Below are positions 23,066 to 32,239 of a stretch of 46,858 bases of DNA, piece after piece (the first letter of the stretch is position 1; each line of letters begins with the position of its first letter). Position numbers and translations under genes: made by a program. Source of the stretch: an uncultured beta proteobacterium (GTDB lineage Bacteria; Pseudomonadota; Gammaproteobacteria; Burkholderiales; Burkholderiaceae_C); the NCBI GenBank assembly GCA_903905735.1, contig CAIVHU010000031.1, positions 1 through 46,858 on the forward strand. Reading direction: 5' to 3'. Under the pieces are notes generated by a model, which worked only from the letters and a program-made list of their open reading frames with translations, did no database searches and was not told the DNA's origin.

Positions 23066-25222
23066 TCAATTGTGCGGAGCCAACTCCATGACCAACACCG
23101 GGTTCTCTGACATCAGGCCCGATGCGAGTTTGAAGTTGTTTCTTTGGAGTGCCGCGTCATCACCCAATATGTTGACAGCTTCGTTCAACAGCACATCCTT
23201 GGCTAATTTTTTCGACTTTTCAGCGGCCAGCTCCTTGGTCAGATTGCGCTCATTGGCCTGCAGGCCGTCGTCCTCAAGCGCCTTGACCGCCGCCTGACCC
23301 GCTGCGTCGTCCCTGGCCGCCAGGCGCTTTTCCTGCGCTTCGCGTTCCTTGCGTCGGTCCGCTTCATTGAGTGAAATCATATTTTTCTGGCGCAGTTGCT
23401 GCGTTTGCTTGATATCCTCCTCCAAGTACTGGAAACCCTTGTCGTGCCGAACCCGGTTCTCATGCAGCGCCAGCAAGACCGGAATCTGATCTGTCAAACT
23501 GCCCACTGGCGCATAGTCTGCGGCCTTGATCCTGGTCCACGGCAGTGCGTTGTCAAAGCTCGATTCGCCAAAGTCGGCAGCGTCGATAAACCCGGGAAAG
23601 ACGATGTCTGGTGTCACGCCGCGCAATTGGGTCGTGCCGCCATTGACCCGGAAAAACTGTGCAATGGTCATCTTCAACTCGCCAAACTCCGGCTTGTCGT
23701 TTTTAGCAATCTGGTCCAGACTGGCCATGGTTTGCACCGTTCCTTTGCCAAAACTCGGCGCACCAATGATCAGGCCGCGGCCATAGTCCTGAATAGCTGC
23801 AGCAAAAATTTCCGAAGCGGATGCTGACGCGCGGTTGATCAGCACTCCTAATGGGCCATCCCATGCCACGCCCGTCTTGACGTTTGTTTCCACACGAATA
23901 TCGCCCTTCGCATTGCGCTCCTGCACCACAGGCACCTTGCCCACAAACAAACCGGTCAGCTCGACCGCCTCCTGTAGCGACCCACCACCGTTGTTGCGCA
24001 AATCCACCAGGACGCTGTCCACTTTTTGCTTTTTCAGGTCGCCCAACAAACTGGCCACGTCACGGGTCGCACTCTTGTAGTCCTTCACATGCCGCTGTCT
24101 GGCATCAAAGTCTTCGTAAAACGAAGGCAAGGTGATCACGCCTACCCGCCGCGTTGCTGCGCCATCGTTCACCGAGTACACCTTGGCTTTGGCCGCCTGG
24201 TCCTGCATGGTGATCGTCTTGCGGATCAAGCTCACCATTTTGTGGGCGCCATCGGGCCCCGCCCCAGCCGGCAACACATCCAGTCGCACCGTTGAATCTG
24301 CGGTACCGCGAATCAAGGCCACCGTGTCATCCAGCCGCAGGCCAAGCACATCCTCCATGGCACCGGTCTGTCCTTGCGCCACGCCCACAATGCGGTCACC
24401 CACCTTCAGTTCACCAGACGCACTGGCAGGCCCACCCGGCACCAGCTCGCGAATGGTGGTGTATTCATCCATTTCAGTCAGTACGGCACCAATGCCAACC
24501 AATGACAATCGCATGGAGATGCTGAAATCCTCTGCCGCACGTGGCCCCATGTAGTTGGTGTGTGGCTCAATGGCCATGGTGTAGGCGTTCATGAACGTCT
24601 GAAAAGCATCGGCGCTGGTGGTACGCCCAAGACGCTTGAGGGCGTTGTCATAACGCTTGTCCAGGATCTTGACGATGCTTGAATCGTCCTTCCCGGCCAG
24701 CTTTAGTCGCAGCCAGTCGTTCTTCACACGCTTGCGCCAGATGTCCTGCATTTGCGCCTCAGTGGCGGGCCAGGGTTGGTCTTTGCGCTCAATCTGGTAA
24801 CTTTCATCGCGCTGAAAATCAAAGCCCTTTTGAAGCAAGCTGCGGGCATAGGTCAGGTTTTCTGCAGCGCGGCGCTCGTACAGGTCAAAAATGTCAAACG
24901 GCGCATTGAGATCTTCGCTGAGGATGGCATCGTCCAGCTTGGTGCGGTCGACACTGAGGCGATCAATGTCGCTTTGCAGGAAGTAAAGCTTCTCAGGGTC
25001 CAGCGATTTCAGATATTGGTCAAAGGTCTTGCTGGACAAGGCATCGTCAAGCGGTACGGCCTTGTAGTGATAACGCGACAAGATGCCAGCCGCCAACCGG
25101 GCCGCCTGCGCCTCTTGCGCGACAGGTTTAAGGGCAGCTGGATAGGACGCTGGCGCATCCAGTGTGGCCGCTTGCACCGCAGTCGCCACGGTTAGTACGA
25201 TCCATAGCAGTTTTTGCTTCAT
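23066..25222 (-). CDS. prc: Carboxy-terminal processing protease Prc/Tsp (S41)
   Basis: A 718-residue periplasmic protease that degrades proteins from unstructured C-termini. A signal peptide (MKQKLLWIVLTVATAVQA) is followed by the N-terminal alpha-helical domain and a PDZ domain (MRLSLVGIGAVLTEMDEYTT to GDRIVGVAQGQ). The S41 core has the catalytic Ser in ASASASEIF and the Lys in APSFGKGTVQ, and a C-terminal DUF3340-type region is Lys/Glu-rich. ATG 25222 has GGAG five bases upstream and begins the signal peptide, so the earlier start at 25243 is rejected. It is convergent with the exosortase operon. A functional link to PEP-CTERM turnover is possible but not shown. Confidence 0.95.
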   Translation of the reverse strand: MKQKLLWIVLTVATAVQAATLDAPASYPAALKPVAQEAQAARLAAGILSRYHYKAVPLDDALSSKTFDQYLKSLDPEKLYFLQSDIDRLSVDRTKLDDAILSEDLNAPFDIFDLYERRAAENLTYARSLLQKGFDFQRDESYQIERKDQPWPATEAQMQDIWRKRVKNDWLRLKLAGKDDSSIVKILDKRYDNALKRLGRTTSADAFQTFMNAYTMAIEPHTNYMGPRAAEDFSISMRLSLVGIGAVLTEMDEYTTIRELVPGGPASASGELKVGDRIVGVAQGQTGAMEDVLGLRLDDTVALIRGTADSTVRLDVLPAGAGPDGAHKMVSLIRKTITMQDQAAKAKVYSVNDGAATRRVGVITLPSFYEDFDARQRHVKDYKSATRDVASLLGDLKKQKVDSVLVDLRNNGGGSLQEAVELTGLFVGKVPVVQERNAKGDIRVETNVKTGVAWDGPLGVLINRASASASEIFAAAIQDYGRGLIIGAPSFGKGTVQTMASLDQIAKNDKPEFGELKMTIAQFFRVNGGTTQLRGVTPDIVFPGFIDAADFGESSFDNALPWTRIKAADYAPVGSLTDQIPVLLALHENRVRHDKGFQYLEEDIKQTQQLRQKNMISLNEADRRKEREAQEKRLAARDDAAGQAAVKALEDDGLQANERNLTKELAAEKSKKLAKDVLLNEAVNILGDDAALQRNNFKLASGLMSENPVLVMELAPHN

Positions 25223-25463
25223 TGCGACTCCAAAATTAGTCAACCTGTCAACACAACCCGTTTTGAAAGTTCGCTTGACGATCGTTTAACCGCCACCGGC
25301 ATCGGGTGCCCCTGAATTCGCCGCTAGCGTATCACCAGGCGGCCAAACATAGACATTGTGGGTAATTGCCGCGCGTTTTAGGTTTTAGCAACAAGGGGTG
25401 TCCGTTTACACTGTGACGCGTATTCGTTCAGATTGATCAGGCGACTCAAGCGTTCAGCACAAT

Positions 25464-26612
25464 ATGTCCCCACCTCAAAAAGTCCTCATCGTCTTCGGCA
25501 CCCGCCCCGAGGCCATCAAGATGGCCCCTGTCGTCAAGGGTTTTCAGGCCGCCGCACCCCAGATTCAAACCGTGGTCTGTGTCACCGCGCAGCACCGCCA
25601 GATGCTCGACCAAGTACTCAAGCTGTTTGACATCGTGCCCGAACATGACCTCAACATCATGAAACCGGGGCAAGACCTGTTTGACATCACCGCTAGCATC
25701 CTGGCCGGGCTCAAAGGCGTGCTGGCTGCCGAAAAACCTGACCTGGTGCTGGTGCACGGCGACACCACCACGACTTTCGCCGCCAGTTTGGCCGCTTATT
25801 ACGCGGGTGTGCCGGTCGGCCATGTCGAAGCAGGTTTGCGCACCGGCAACAAGCGCGCCCCGTTCCCCGAGGAAATCAATCGTAAGCTCACAGGCGCGAT
25901 CGCCGACCTGCACTTTGCACCCACGGAAGCGGCGCGCGCCAACCTGCTGCGTGAGGGGGTAGACCCCGCCACCATCTTTGTCACCGGCAACACCGTCATT
26001 GATGCCTTGCTGGCCACCACCCAGCGCCTGAAAGACCAACCCGAACTCACCATTGGCTTTGACGAACAGTTCAATTTTCTGGACGCGTCCAAAAAACTCA
26101 TCCTGGTCACCGGCCACCGTCGTGAAAACTTTGGCGAGGGCTTTCAAAATATCTGCCAGGCCCTTGCGGATATTGCCTGTAACGCTCCTGATATTGAAGT
26201 GCTTTACCCGGTGCACCTGAACCCCAATGTGCGCCAGCCTGTGGCCGACATATTGGCATCGCGCAAGTTGTCCAACGTCCACCTGATTGACCCGGTGGAT
26301 TATTTACCTTTTGTCTATCTGATGAACCGCGCCCATCTCATCATTACCGACAGCGGCGGTGTGCAGGAAGAAGCCCCCTCGCTCGGCAAACCGGTGCTGG
26401 TGATGCGCGACACCACCGAGCGCCCCGAAGCCGTGGCGGCAGGAACCGTCAAACTGGTGGGCACCTCGCGCGAGGCCATCGTCAGGGAATGTCTGAACCT
26501 GCTGACCAACCCGGCGGATTACCAGCGCATGTCGCAAGCGCACAACCCTTATGGGGATGGTCACGCGACTCAGCGCATTGTGGACACTGTTTTATCCATT
26601 CAAAAGCACTAA
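25464..26612 (+). CDS. wecB: UDP-N-acetylglucosamine 2-epimerase (non-hydrolysing)
   Basis: A 382-residue enzyme that interconverts UDP-GlcNAc and UDP-ManNAc in the cytoplasm, the first step to UDP-ManNAc uronate. The signature starts with [17 protein letters not shown] and continues through [45 protein letters not shown] and the [22 protein letters not shown] donor-binding region (shown in parts). All catalytic elements are present. It is followed by wecC after 29 bases and begins the second sugar block. The 241-base region upstream is shared with the divergent prc gene and must hold both promoters, but I see no clear boxes there. Confidence 0.96.
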   Translation: MSPPQKVLIVFGTRPEAIKMAPVVKGFQAAAPQIQTVVCVTAQHRQMLDQVLKLFDIVPEHDLNIMKPGQDLFDITASILAGLKGVLAAEKPDLVLVHGDTTTTFAASLAAYYAGVPVGHVEAGLRTGNKRAPFPEEINRKLTGAIADLHFAPTEAARANLLREGVDPATIFVTGNTVIDALLATTQRLKDQPELTIGFDEQFNFLDASKKLILVTGHRRENFGEGFQNICQALADIACNAPDIEVLYPVHLNPNVRQPVADILASRKLSNVHLIDPVDYLPFVYLMNRAHLIITDSGGVQEEAPSLGKPVLVMRDTTERPEAVAAGTVKLVGTSREAIVRECLNLLTNPADYQRMSQAHNPYGDGHATQRIVDTVLSIQKH

Positions 26613-26641
26613 CCGTTCAAAAAGCAAAGGGGAACTTCGTC

Positions 26642-27862
26642 ATGGCACGTCTGAGTCAAAAAATCATCGTTATGGGTCTGGGCTACATCGGCCTGCCCAC
26701 CGCCTCCATGCTCGCCACCAAGGGCCACCAGGTGCTTGGCGTGGATGTCAACGAACACGCGGTCAACACCATCAACAGCGGTCGCATTCACATCATTGAG
26801 CCCGACCTGGACATCCTGGTGCGCTCGGCCGTCAACAGTGGCAACCTCAAGGCCTCGCTCACTCCGGAAGAAGGCGACACCTTCATCATTGCGGTGCCGA
26901 CCCCGTTCATGGAAGTGGACGGCAACCCCAAAGCGCCGGACCTCACCTATGTGGAGGCTGCCACCCGAGCCATCGTGCCCTACCTGCGCGAAGGCAACCT
27001 GGTCATCCTGGAATCCACTTCACCCGTTGGAACGACAGAATTCATCTACCAGACCATCGTGCAAATGCGCCCTGAGCTGGCAGGCAAGATCCACTGTGCG
27101 CATTGCCCGGAGCGGGTGCTGCCCGGCCACATCCTGCGTGAGCTGGTAGACAACGACCGCATTGTGGGCGGCATGAGCAAAACGGCCAACGACCTGGCTG
27201 GCGACCTTTACAAAAGCTTTTGCAACGGGGCCATTTTGCTGACCGACAGCAAAACCGCCGAACTCTCCAAACTGGTCGAAAACTCTTTCCGCGACGTGAA
27301 CATTGCCTTTGCCAACGAGTTGTCGCTGATCTGTGACCACCTGGGCATCAACGTCTGGGAAACCATTGCCCTGGCCAACCGGCACCCGCGCGTCAACATC
27401 CTGCAGCCCGGGCCGGGTGTTGGTGGGCACTGCATTGCGGTGGACCCCTGGTTCATCGTCTCCAGCGCCCCCGAGCAGGCCAAACTCATCAAGACCGCGC
27501 GTCAAGTCAACGATGCCAAGCCGCATTGGGTCATCGACAAGGTCAAGGCCAAGGCGGCACGCTTCAAAGAGCCGGTGATCGCCTGCCTGGGCCTGGCCTT
27601 CAAGGCCAACATTGACGACATGCGTGAATCCCCCTCGCTGGAGATCGTCAAGGATTTGATCGCCCAAAAGGTCGGCAAGATCATGGCTTGCGACCCCAAT
27701 GTGCACGCCGAAAAGCTCGGCTTTCCACTGTACGACCTGAAGCAGGTACTTAAAGAAGCCGACATCCTGCTGCTTCTGGTGGACCACACCGAGTTCAAGG
27801 AGATGGATATGGATGCCATCCGGGATAAGGTGGTCATTGATACTCGGGGCGTGCTGCGTTAA
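26642..27862 (+). CDS. wecC: UDP-N-acetyl-D-mannosamine dehydrogenase
   Basis: A 406-residue NAD-dependent dehydrogenase that oxidises UDP-ManNAc to UDP-ManNAcA, giving an acidic sugar for the exopolysaccharide. The Rossmann motif MGLGYIGLPTA opens the protein, and STSPVGTTE and HCPERVLPG are family motifs. The central helix has the conserved KTAELSKLVENSFRDVNIAF, and the catalytic Cys lies in PGPGVGGHCIAVDPWF. ATG 26642 is preceded by AAGGGGA, whereas the longer frame from 26489 overlaps wecB and has no homologous N-terminus. A TA module follows 65 bases later. Confidence 0.96.
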   Translation: MARLSQKIIVMGLGYIGLPTASMLATKGHQVLGVDVNEHAVNTINSGRIHIIEPDLDILVRSAVNSGNLKASLTPEEGDTFIIAVPTPFMEVDGNPKAPDLTYVEAATRAIVPYLREGNLVILESTSPVGTTEFIYQTIVQMRPELAGKIHCAHCPERVLPGHILRELVDNDRIVGGMSKTANDLAGDLYKSFCNGAILLTDSKTAELSKLVENSFRDVNIAFANELSLICDHLGINVWETIALANRHPRVNILQPGPGVGGHCIAVDPWFIVSSAPEQAKLIKTARQVNDAKPHWVIDKVKAKAARFKEPVIACLGLAFKANIDDMRESPSLEIVKDLIAQKVGKIMACDPNVHAEKLGFPLYDLKQVLKEADILLLLVDHTEFKEMDMDAIRDKVVIDTRGVLR

Positions 27863-27885
27863 TTGATCGCACGAATCAAACTCGG

Positions 27886-27901
27886 TAATTCTCTAGAATT
27901 A
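27886..27901. promoter_or_regulatory. Inverted repeat, candidate VapBC operator
   Basis: TAATTC (27886-27891) and GAATTA (27896-27901) are perfect arms around TCTA, 26 bases before the antitoxin ATG and immediately after wecC. VapBC complexes typically bind such sites. Confidence 0.45.
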
Positions 27902-27927
27902 TTTGACCATTTACGGAGGCCCATCAC

Positions 27928-28155
27928 ATGTTACAAAGTTACCGAGCTCAACTTGATGGCGAGAAGATCATATGGCTGGACCAGGCACCAAGATATGCGC
28001 CGGGTTCGAGAGTGATCGTTGTCGTCGAGGACCAGAGTGACATTCTCCCGCCTCCTGCAAAAACAACCCACTATGAATTTACTGACCTGGTAGGTCGAAT
28101 GCAATGGACGGGTAATGCCGTAACTGCTCAGCGAGACCAGCGCGATGCCTGGTAA
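27928..28155 (+). CDS. VapB-like antitoxin
   Basis: A 75-residue acidic protein with an N-terminal strand-rich part (YRAQLDGEKIIWLDQAPRYAPGSRVIVVVED), typical of small antitoxins that pair with PIN toxins. I do not recognise a well-studied subfamily. GGAGG lies eight bases before the ATG. The gene overlaps the PIN-domain toxin by 11 bases, and an inverted repeat sits in the promoter region, so it is very probably the cognate antitoxin. The module interrupts the sugar block between wecC and a glycosyltransferase and is more AT-rich than its neighbours, suggesting recent transfer. Confidence 0.8.
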   Translation: MLQSYRAQLDGEKIIWLDQAPRYAPGSRVIVVVEDQSDILPPPAKTTHYEFTDLVGRMQWTGNAVTAQRDQRDAW

Positions 28156-28546
28156 CACGTATTTGCTTGATACCAATGCGGTAGTTGCACTTCTACAAGG
28201 AAATCAGGAGCTATTTGAGATTACCCAGTCGGCAGAATGGCTCGGGCTGTCTATTATCAGTGTCCTGGAATTTTCGGGCTTCGATAAACTCAGTGAGCAA
28301 GATCATCTATTGCTTTCGCATCTTGTAGCGAGAGTGACAGTGATTAACCTTGCCCACACTAATACGGCTTTGATTTCTTCCATCACTCAATTGCGTCAAA
28401 GCAAAGCGCTTAAATTGCCAGATGCCATCATCTTGGCTAGTGCTGCCGTGAACCAAGCGACGCTAGTGACAAATGATGCCCAATTGCTTAAATTCGCAGG
28501 AAGTCATCCGCAGTATGCTGCACGCGGTTTTCAATTGAATCCGTGA
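28145..28546 (+). CDS. vapC: VapC-like PIN-domain toxin
   Basis: A 133-residue PIN-domain ribonuclease. The first acidic residue lies in YLLDTNAVVALL, the Glu in ISVLEFSGF, and the third acidic position in LKLPDAIILASA, with a final Asp in LVTNDAQLLKF. All four catalytic acids are present, so it should be active. VapC toxins cut initiator tRNA or rRNA. It is expressed with the antitoxin upstream, which it overlaps. The following glycosyltransferase starts only seven bases later, so the TA genes could contribute to transcription of the sugar genes or depend on it. Confidence 0.9.
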   Translation: MPGNTYLLDTNAVVALLQGNQELFEITQSAEWLGLSIISVLEFSGFDKLSEQDHLLLSHLVARVTVINLAHTNTALISSITQLRQSKALKLPDAIILASAAVNQATLVTNDAQLLKFAGSHPQYAARGFQLNP

Positions 28547-28553
28547 TCCACTC

Positions 28554-29771
28554 ATGCGCATCCTGCACGTCCTTGACCACTCCATCCCGCTGCACAGCGG
28601 CTATACATTTCGCACGGCCTCCATCCTGCGTGAACAGCGGGCCTTGGGCTGGGACACCTTTCACATCACATCGCCCAAACAGGGCGAGACTAAAGCGGCC
28701 GAAGATTCCGCCGATGGCCTGCACTTTTACCGCACCGCTGGCGGCACCGGCTTGATATCAGACCTGCCGGTGGGCCGTGAAGTCGCTTTGATGAAAGCCC
28801 TGGGCAAGCGGTTGGAGCAAGTGGCTCACATTGTGGAGCCCGACATCATCCACGCCCACTCGCCCGTCCTCAACGCCTTGCCTGCCCTCAAGGTGGGGCG
28901 TAAGCTGGGCATCCCAGTGGTGTATGAAATCAGGGCCTTCTGGGAAGATGCTGCGGTCGATCACGGCACCACCAACCAGGGCAGCCTGCGCTACCGCGCC
29001 ACACGTGGACTGGAAACCCGTGCCATCCAGCGGGCTGACCATGTTTTCACCATCTGTGAAGGCCTGCGCGCCGACATCGTGGCCCGTGGCGTGCCCAGCA
29101 GCAAGGTCACCGTCATTCCCAACGCAGTCAACATCGAGTCGTTCCAGTTAGGCAGCCCGCCAGACCCGCAGTTGCTGGAAAAGCTGGGCCTGACCGGTAG
29201 CACCGTGATTGGTTTCATCGGATCGTTTTACGCCTACGAGGGGCTGGACCTGCTGGTAGCCGCCTTGCCCCAGTTGATCGCAGCCCGGCCCGATGTCAAA
29301 TTGCTGTTGGTCGGCGGCGGCTCGCAAGAAGCCAACCTGCGTCAGCAGGCGCAACAACTTGGCGTGGCTGACAAGGTTGTGTTTGCCGGGCGCGTACCCC
29401 ACCAGGATGTCAACAAATACTACGACCTGATCAAGGTACTGGCCTACCCGCGCCATCCCATGCGCCTGACCGAGCTGGTCACCCCCCTCAAACCCCTGGA
29501 AGCCATGGCGCAAGGTCAGCTTTTCGTGGCCTCTGACGTGGGTGGCCACAAAGAACTGGTTCAGCACAACCAGACCGGCGTGCTGTTCAAGGCCGGCAGT
29601 GCCGACGCACTGGCGCAATCATTGCTGGACCTGTTGAACCACCCCGAGTTGTGGCCAACACTCAAAGCCAACGGACGCGAGTTTGTGGAAAACATACGCA
29701 ACTGGAAAAACAGCGTGGCCAACTATGTGGGGCCGTATGGGGCGTTGTTGGGGCGACCGCAAGTGAGTTGA
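28554..29771 (+). CDS. Exosortase A system-associated glycosyltransferase (TIGR04063-like, GT4)
   Basis: A 405-residue GT-B enzyme. The start MRILHVLDHSIPLHSGYTFR is diagnostic of the exosortase A-linked GT4 family. The donor-binding half contains VIGFIGSFYAYEGLDLLV and LTELVTPLKPLEAMAQGQLFVAS, with the EX7E-type acidic residues nearby. It is cytoplasmic and would add a sugar to the lipid-linked repeat. Its stop overlaps the start of the next glycosyltransferase (TGATG), so the two are translated together. Confidence 0.93.
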   Translation: MRILHVLDHSIPLHSGYTFRTASILREQRALGWDTFHITSPKQGETKAAEDSADGLHFYRTAGGTGLISDLPVGREVALMKALGKRLEQVAHIVEPDIIHAHSPVLNALPALKVGRKLGIPVVYEIRAFWEDAAVDHGTTNQGSLRYRATRGLETRAIQRADHVFTICEGLRADIVARGVPSSKVTVIPNAVNIESFQLGSPPDPQLLEKLGLTGSTVIGFIGSFYAYEGLDLLVAALPQLIAARPDVKLLLVGGGSQEANLRQQAQQLGVADKVVFAGRVPHQDVNKYYDLIKVLAYPRHPMRLTELVTPLKPLEAMAQGQLFVASDVGGHKELVQHNQTGVLFKAGSADALAQSLLDLLNHPELWPTLKANGREFVENIRNWKNSVANYVGPYGALLGRPQVS

Positions 29772-30973
29772 TGGTGCCGCAGCAAACCCCCATCCGCATC
29801 CTGCTTTTTTCCACACTGTTCCCCAGCGCAGTGCGGCCCATTCACGGCATCTTTGTGGAGACCCGTCTACGTGAGCTCGTCAAAACAGGCTTGGTAGCAA
29901 CAAAAGTTGTAGCGCCTGTCCCTTGGTTTCCCTGGGCTGGCGAGCGATTTGGTGAATATGGCCTGTTTGCTGCCACACCGCGTTTTGAGCAGCGCAACGG
30001 ACTGTACGTGTACCACCCACGCTATTTTTTGCCACCCAAGGTGGGCATGAACGTGGCCCCGCACACCCTGGCCATGGCGGCGCTGCCGTTAATCAAAAAG
30101 CTGATCAAAGACGGCTTTGACTTTGACCTGATCGACGCGCACTACTACTACCCCGACGGAGTGGCCGCCGACATCATCGCCAAAAAACTCGGGAAACCCT
30201 TCCTGGTGACAGCGCGCGGCACCGACCTCAACCTGATTCCCCAATACACCTACCCGCGCAAGCTGATATTGCAAACCGCCGCCGCCGCCAGCGCCTCCAT
30301 TGGCGTGTGCCAGGCGCTGATGGACAGCCTGCGTGACCTGGGCGCGGACCCGGCCAAGCTGCACACCCTGCGCAATGGTGTGGACCTGCAGCGCTTTGTG
30401 CCCGAACCGCGCGAAGCGGCCCGACAAAAGCTCGGCCTGCCCGTGGATGCCAAACTGCTGCTGAGCGTGGGCCACCTGGTGGAGCGCAAGGGCCACCACA
30501 TTGCCATTGATGCCCTGCCCTTGCTGCCGCCCGACGTTCGTTTGCTGATCGCCGGTGGCGGGCCAGAGAAAGCGGCGCTGCAAAAACAGGCTGACAAACT
30601 GGGTGTTGCCCAACGCGTGCAGTTTGTCGGCGTGGTGCCGCAAACCGATTTGAAGTGGTGGTACAGCGCAGTCGACGCACTGGCGCTGTGCTCCAGCCGC
30701 GAGGGCTGGGCCAATGTGCTGCTGGAGGCCATGGCCTGCGGCACGCCGGTGATTGCTACCAACATTTGGGGCACACCCGAGGTGGTCAGCACGCCAGACG
30801 CTGGAGTGCTGATGCCCGCGCGCTCTGGCCAGGGGCTGGCACAAGCCTGGGAGCAGCTGTTTGCCCAATACCCCAGCCGCGCTTCCACACGGGCGCATGC
30901 GGAAACCTTTTCGTGGGATGAAACGACGCAGGGACAGCTCAGGCTGTTCCGTCAGGTGATTTCGGGCAGCTGA
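29771..30973 (+). CDS. Glycosyltransferase family 4
   Basis: A 400-residue GT4 enzyme. The N-terminus IRILLFSTLFPSAVRPIHGIFVETRL is seen in EPS glycosyltransferases. The acceptor half contains DLIDAHYYYPDGVAAD and TARGTDLNLIP. The donor half contains LSVGHLVERKGHH, LLIAGGGPEKAAL and CSSREGWANVLLEAMACGTPVIAT with the EX7E motif. ATG 29771 overlaps the preceding stop; the longer frame from 29651 lies inside the upstream gene and is rejected. A piece of this gene (29901-29980) recurs at 36207-36287 in the spacer behind the SGNH-like gene. Confidence 0.93.
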   Translation: MVPQQTPIRILLFSTLFPSAVRPIHGIFVETRLRELVKTGLVATKVVAPVPWFPWAGERFGEYGLFAATPRFEQRNGLYVYHPRYFLPPKVGMNVAPHTLAMAALPLIKKLIKDGFDFDLIDAHYYYPDGVAADIIAKKLGKPFLVTARGTDLNLIPQYTYPRKLILQTAAAASASIGVCQALMDSLRDLGADPAKLHTLRNGVDLQRFVPEPREAARQKLGLPVDAKLLLSVGHLVERKGHHIAIDALPLLPPDVRLLIAGGGPEKAALQKQADKLGVAQRVQFVGVVPQTDLKWWYSAVDALALCSSREGWANVLLEAMACGTPVIATNIWGTPEVVSTPDAGVLMPARSGQGLAQAWEQLFAQYPSRASTRAHAETFSWDETTQGQLRLFRQVISGS

Positions 30974-31075
30974 GTACATCCTGGACAGGAAAATGTTTGC
31001 TATTACAGACAATCTATTATATTTTTGGCTGGATGCTTTCGGGTGATCAAGACAAATCTTGAAATTGCAAGAGTC

Positions 31076-31432
31076 TCAGACTTGAGCCGCAGAAGTCGCG
31101 TTATGTTTTGCTCGGCGTGGCGTTTTGCACGTGGTCTCCCACCCCAGGCAGGCCAGCCAGACGGTCTTCGGTATAGGCTTTGCGCCAGACAGGTAGTAGT
31201 TGAGCATCCGGCGTGACACACCAAGTGCTAAGGCCGCGCGTTCTTGTGTCAGACTATGCTTGTCCATCCAGACCCATAGCCGCTCATGTCCGATTCCGCC
31301 GGATTGCTCAACAGCCATGTTACGCAGGTTGTCAGCGGCAAGTTCCAAATCATCATCAATCCAGACCACGTAGCCACCGCGAGCATCAATGCGCGCCTGG
31401 TTGAATAGCGATGCATCACACAGCAAATGCAT
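31076..31432 (-). pseudogene. Truncated DUF2442 / helix-turn-helix protein
   Basis: The minus frame encodes about 118 residues. The first 45 resemble the C-terminal half of DUF2442 (ASLFNQARIDARGGYVVWID, then LELAADNLRNMAVEQ). A clear helix-turn-helix follows (HSLTQERAALALGVSRRMLNYYLSG), then a tail that ends in a Thr/Lys-rich stretch. Genes of this type encode about 140-160 residues and often sit beside TA loci. The expected first part (the DUF2442 N-terminus) is missing, since sequence upstream of 31432 belongs to a glycosyltransferase fragment on the other strand. I judge it a 5'-truncated gene; expression from ATG 31432 cannot be excluded. Confidence 0.6.
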
Positions 31433-31462
31433 CGACGGGTATGCCCCCCATATTCCCACCCC

Positions 31463-31945
31463 ATGCCCCCCGCGCCGCGTCCGCCTGTTCACATCGTCCA
31501 CCTGCTCTACCGCTTTGCCGCCGGTGGGCTTGAAAACGTCATCGTGCAGCTGGTCAACGGCCTGCCGCAGGCCGAGTTCACCCACACCGTGGTGGCGCTT
31601 ACCTCGGTAGATGCCGACTTTGCCCGACGCATCAGCCGACCCGGCGTGCAAGTGATTGCCCTGCACAAGCCGCCCGGCCAGCCCTTCAAACTCTACCCGA
31701 CGGTGTACCGCCTGCTGCGCCGGCTCAAGCCCGATGTGTTTCACAGCTGCAACATCGCCGCGCTTGAATTTGCCCCCATGGCCGCGCTGGCCGGTGTGCC
31801 GCTGCGCCTGCATGCTGAACACGGCTGGGACGTGGCCGACCCCGACGGCAGCAACCGCCACTACCAGCGCCTGCGCAAGTTTTACCAGCGAGTTTTTGTA
31901 TTTTTCAGTTTTGACGTGAAAGAAGCCAAGACGCACATGGGTTGA
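31463..31945 (+). pseudogene. Truncated XrtA system glycosyltransferase (TIGR03088-like)
   Basis: About 140 residues of the N-terminal half of a GT4 enzyme are present: VHIVHLLYRFAAGGLENVIV, VIALHKPPGQPFKLYP, then LRLHAEHGWDVADPDGSNRH, which is the exosortase A-associated glycosyltransferase pattern (normally about 370-400 residues). After LRKFYQR (near 31890) similarity ends and a short foreign tail runs to a stop at 31945. The donor-binding half is absent. At 31890-31917 the sequence resembles the 3' end of the MBOAT gene (34202-34229), suggesting a deletion junction. The gene also has no spacer from the truncated antisense gene at 31432. Confidence 0.8.
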
Positions 31946-31975
31946 TAGACTTGAGCACTCAGTAAGGAGAAAACC

Positions 31976-32239
31976 ATGGGCTATGCCGAATTGATCCAGC
32001 AGCGGGTACTCAATTTGCCACCTGACAAGCAGGCTGAAGTGTTCGACTTTGTTGAATTCATCGCCAAGCGCAGCCCTGCGAGCCAAGTTCAGCCAAACGA
32101 CCAGCACAAGCAAAGGGTGCTAGCGGCCCTAGCGGCAGCACGCGCGGTATGGCCGCCACTTGAGTCCAGTCAAGTCGAGGACATCAGCACCGACATTCGG
32201 TCGCAATGGGATGGTCGAGGATGGGATCAACCATGCTAA
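31976..32239 (+). CDS. DUF2281/VapB-like antitoxin
   Basis: An 87-residue antitoxin. The DUF2281 helix region (ELIQQRVLNLPPDKQAEVFDFVEFIAKR) is followed by a Gln/Ala-rich middle and a C-terminal segment (VEDISTDIRSQWDGRGWDQP) that would occupy the toxin. AAGGAGA lies six bases before the ATG. It overlaps, or closely abuts, the PIN-domain toxin gene. It resembles the antitoxin at 6109 in domain but not closely in sequence, so the two were acquired separately. Confidence 0.85.
   Translation: MGYAELIQQRVLNLPPDKQAEVFDFVEFIAKRSPASQVQPNDQHKQRVLAALAAARAVWPPLESSQVEDISTDIRSQWDGRGWDQPC

Noticed and set aside
31076..32113. Long minus-strand open frame (345 codons) across the glycosyltransferase fragment
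   Set aside because: Only the last 118 codons resemble a protein family. The rest is the reverse complement of a recognisable glycosyltransferase.
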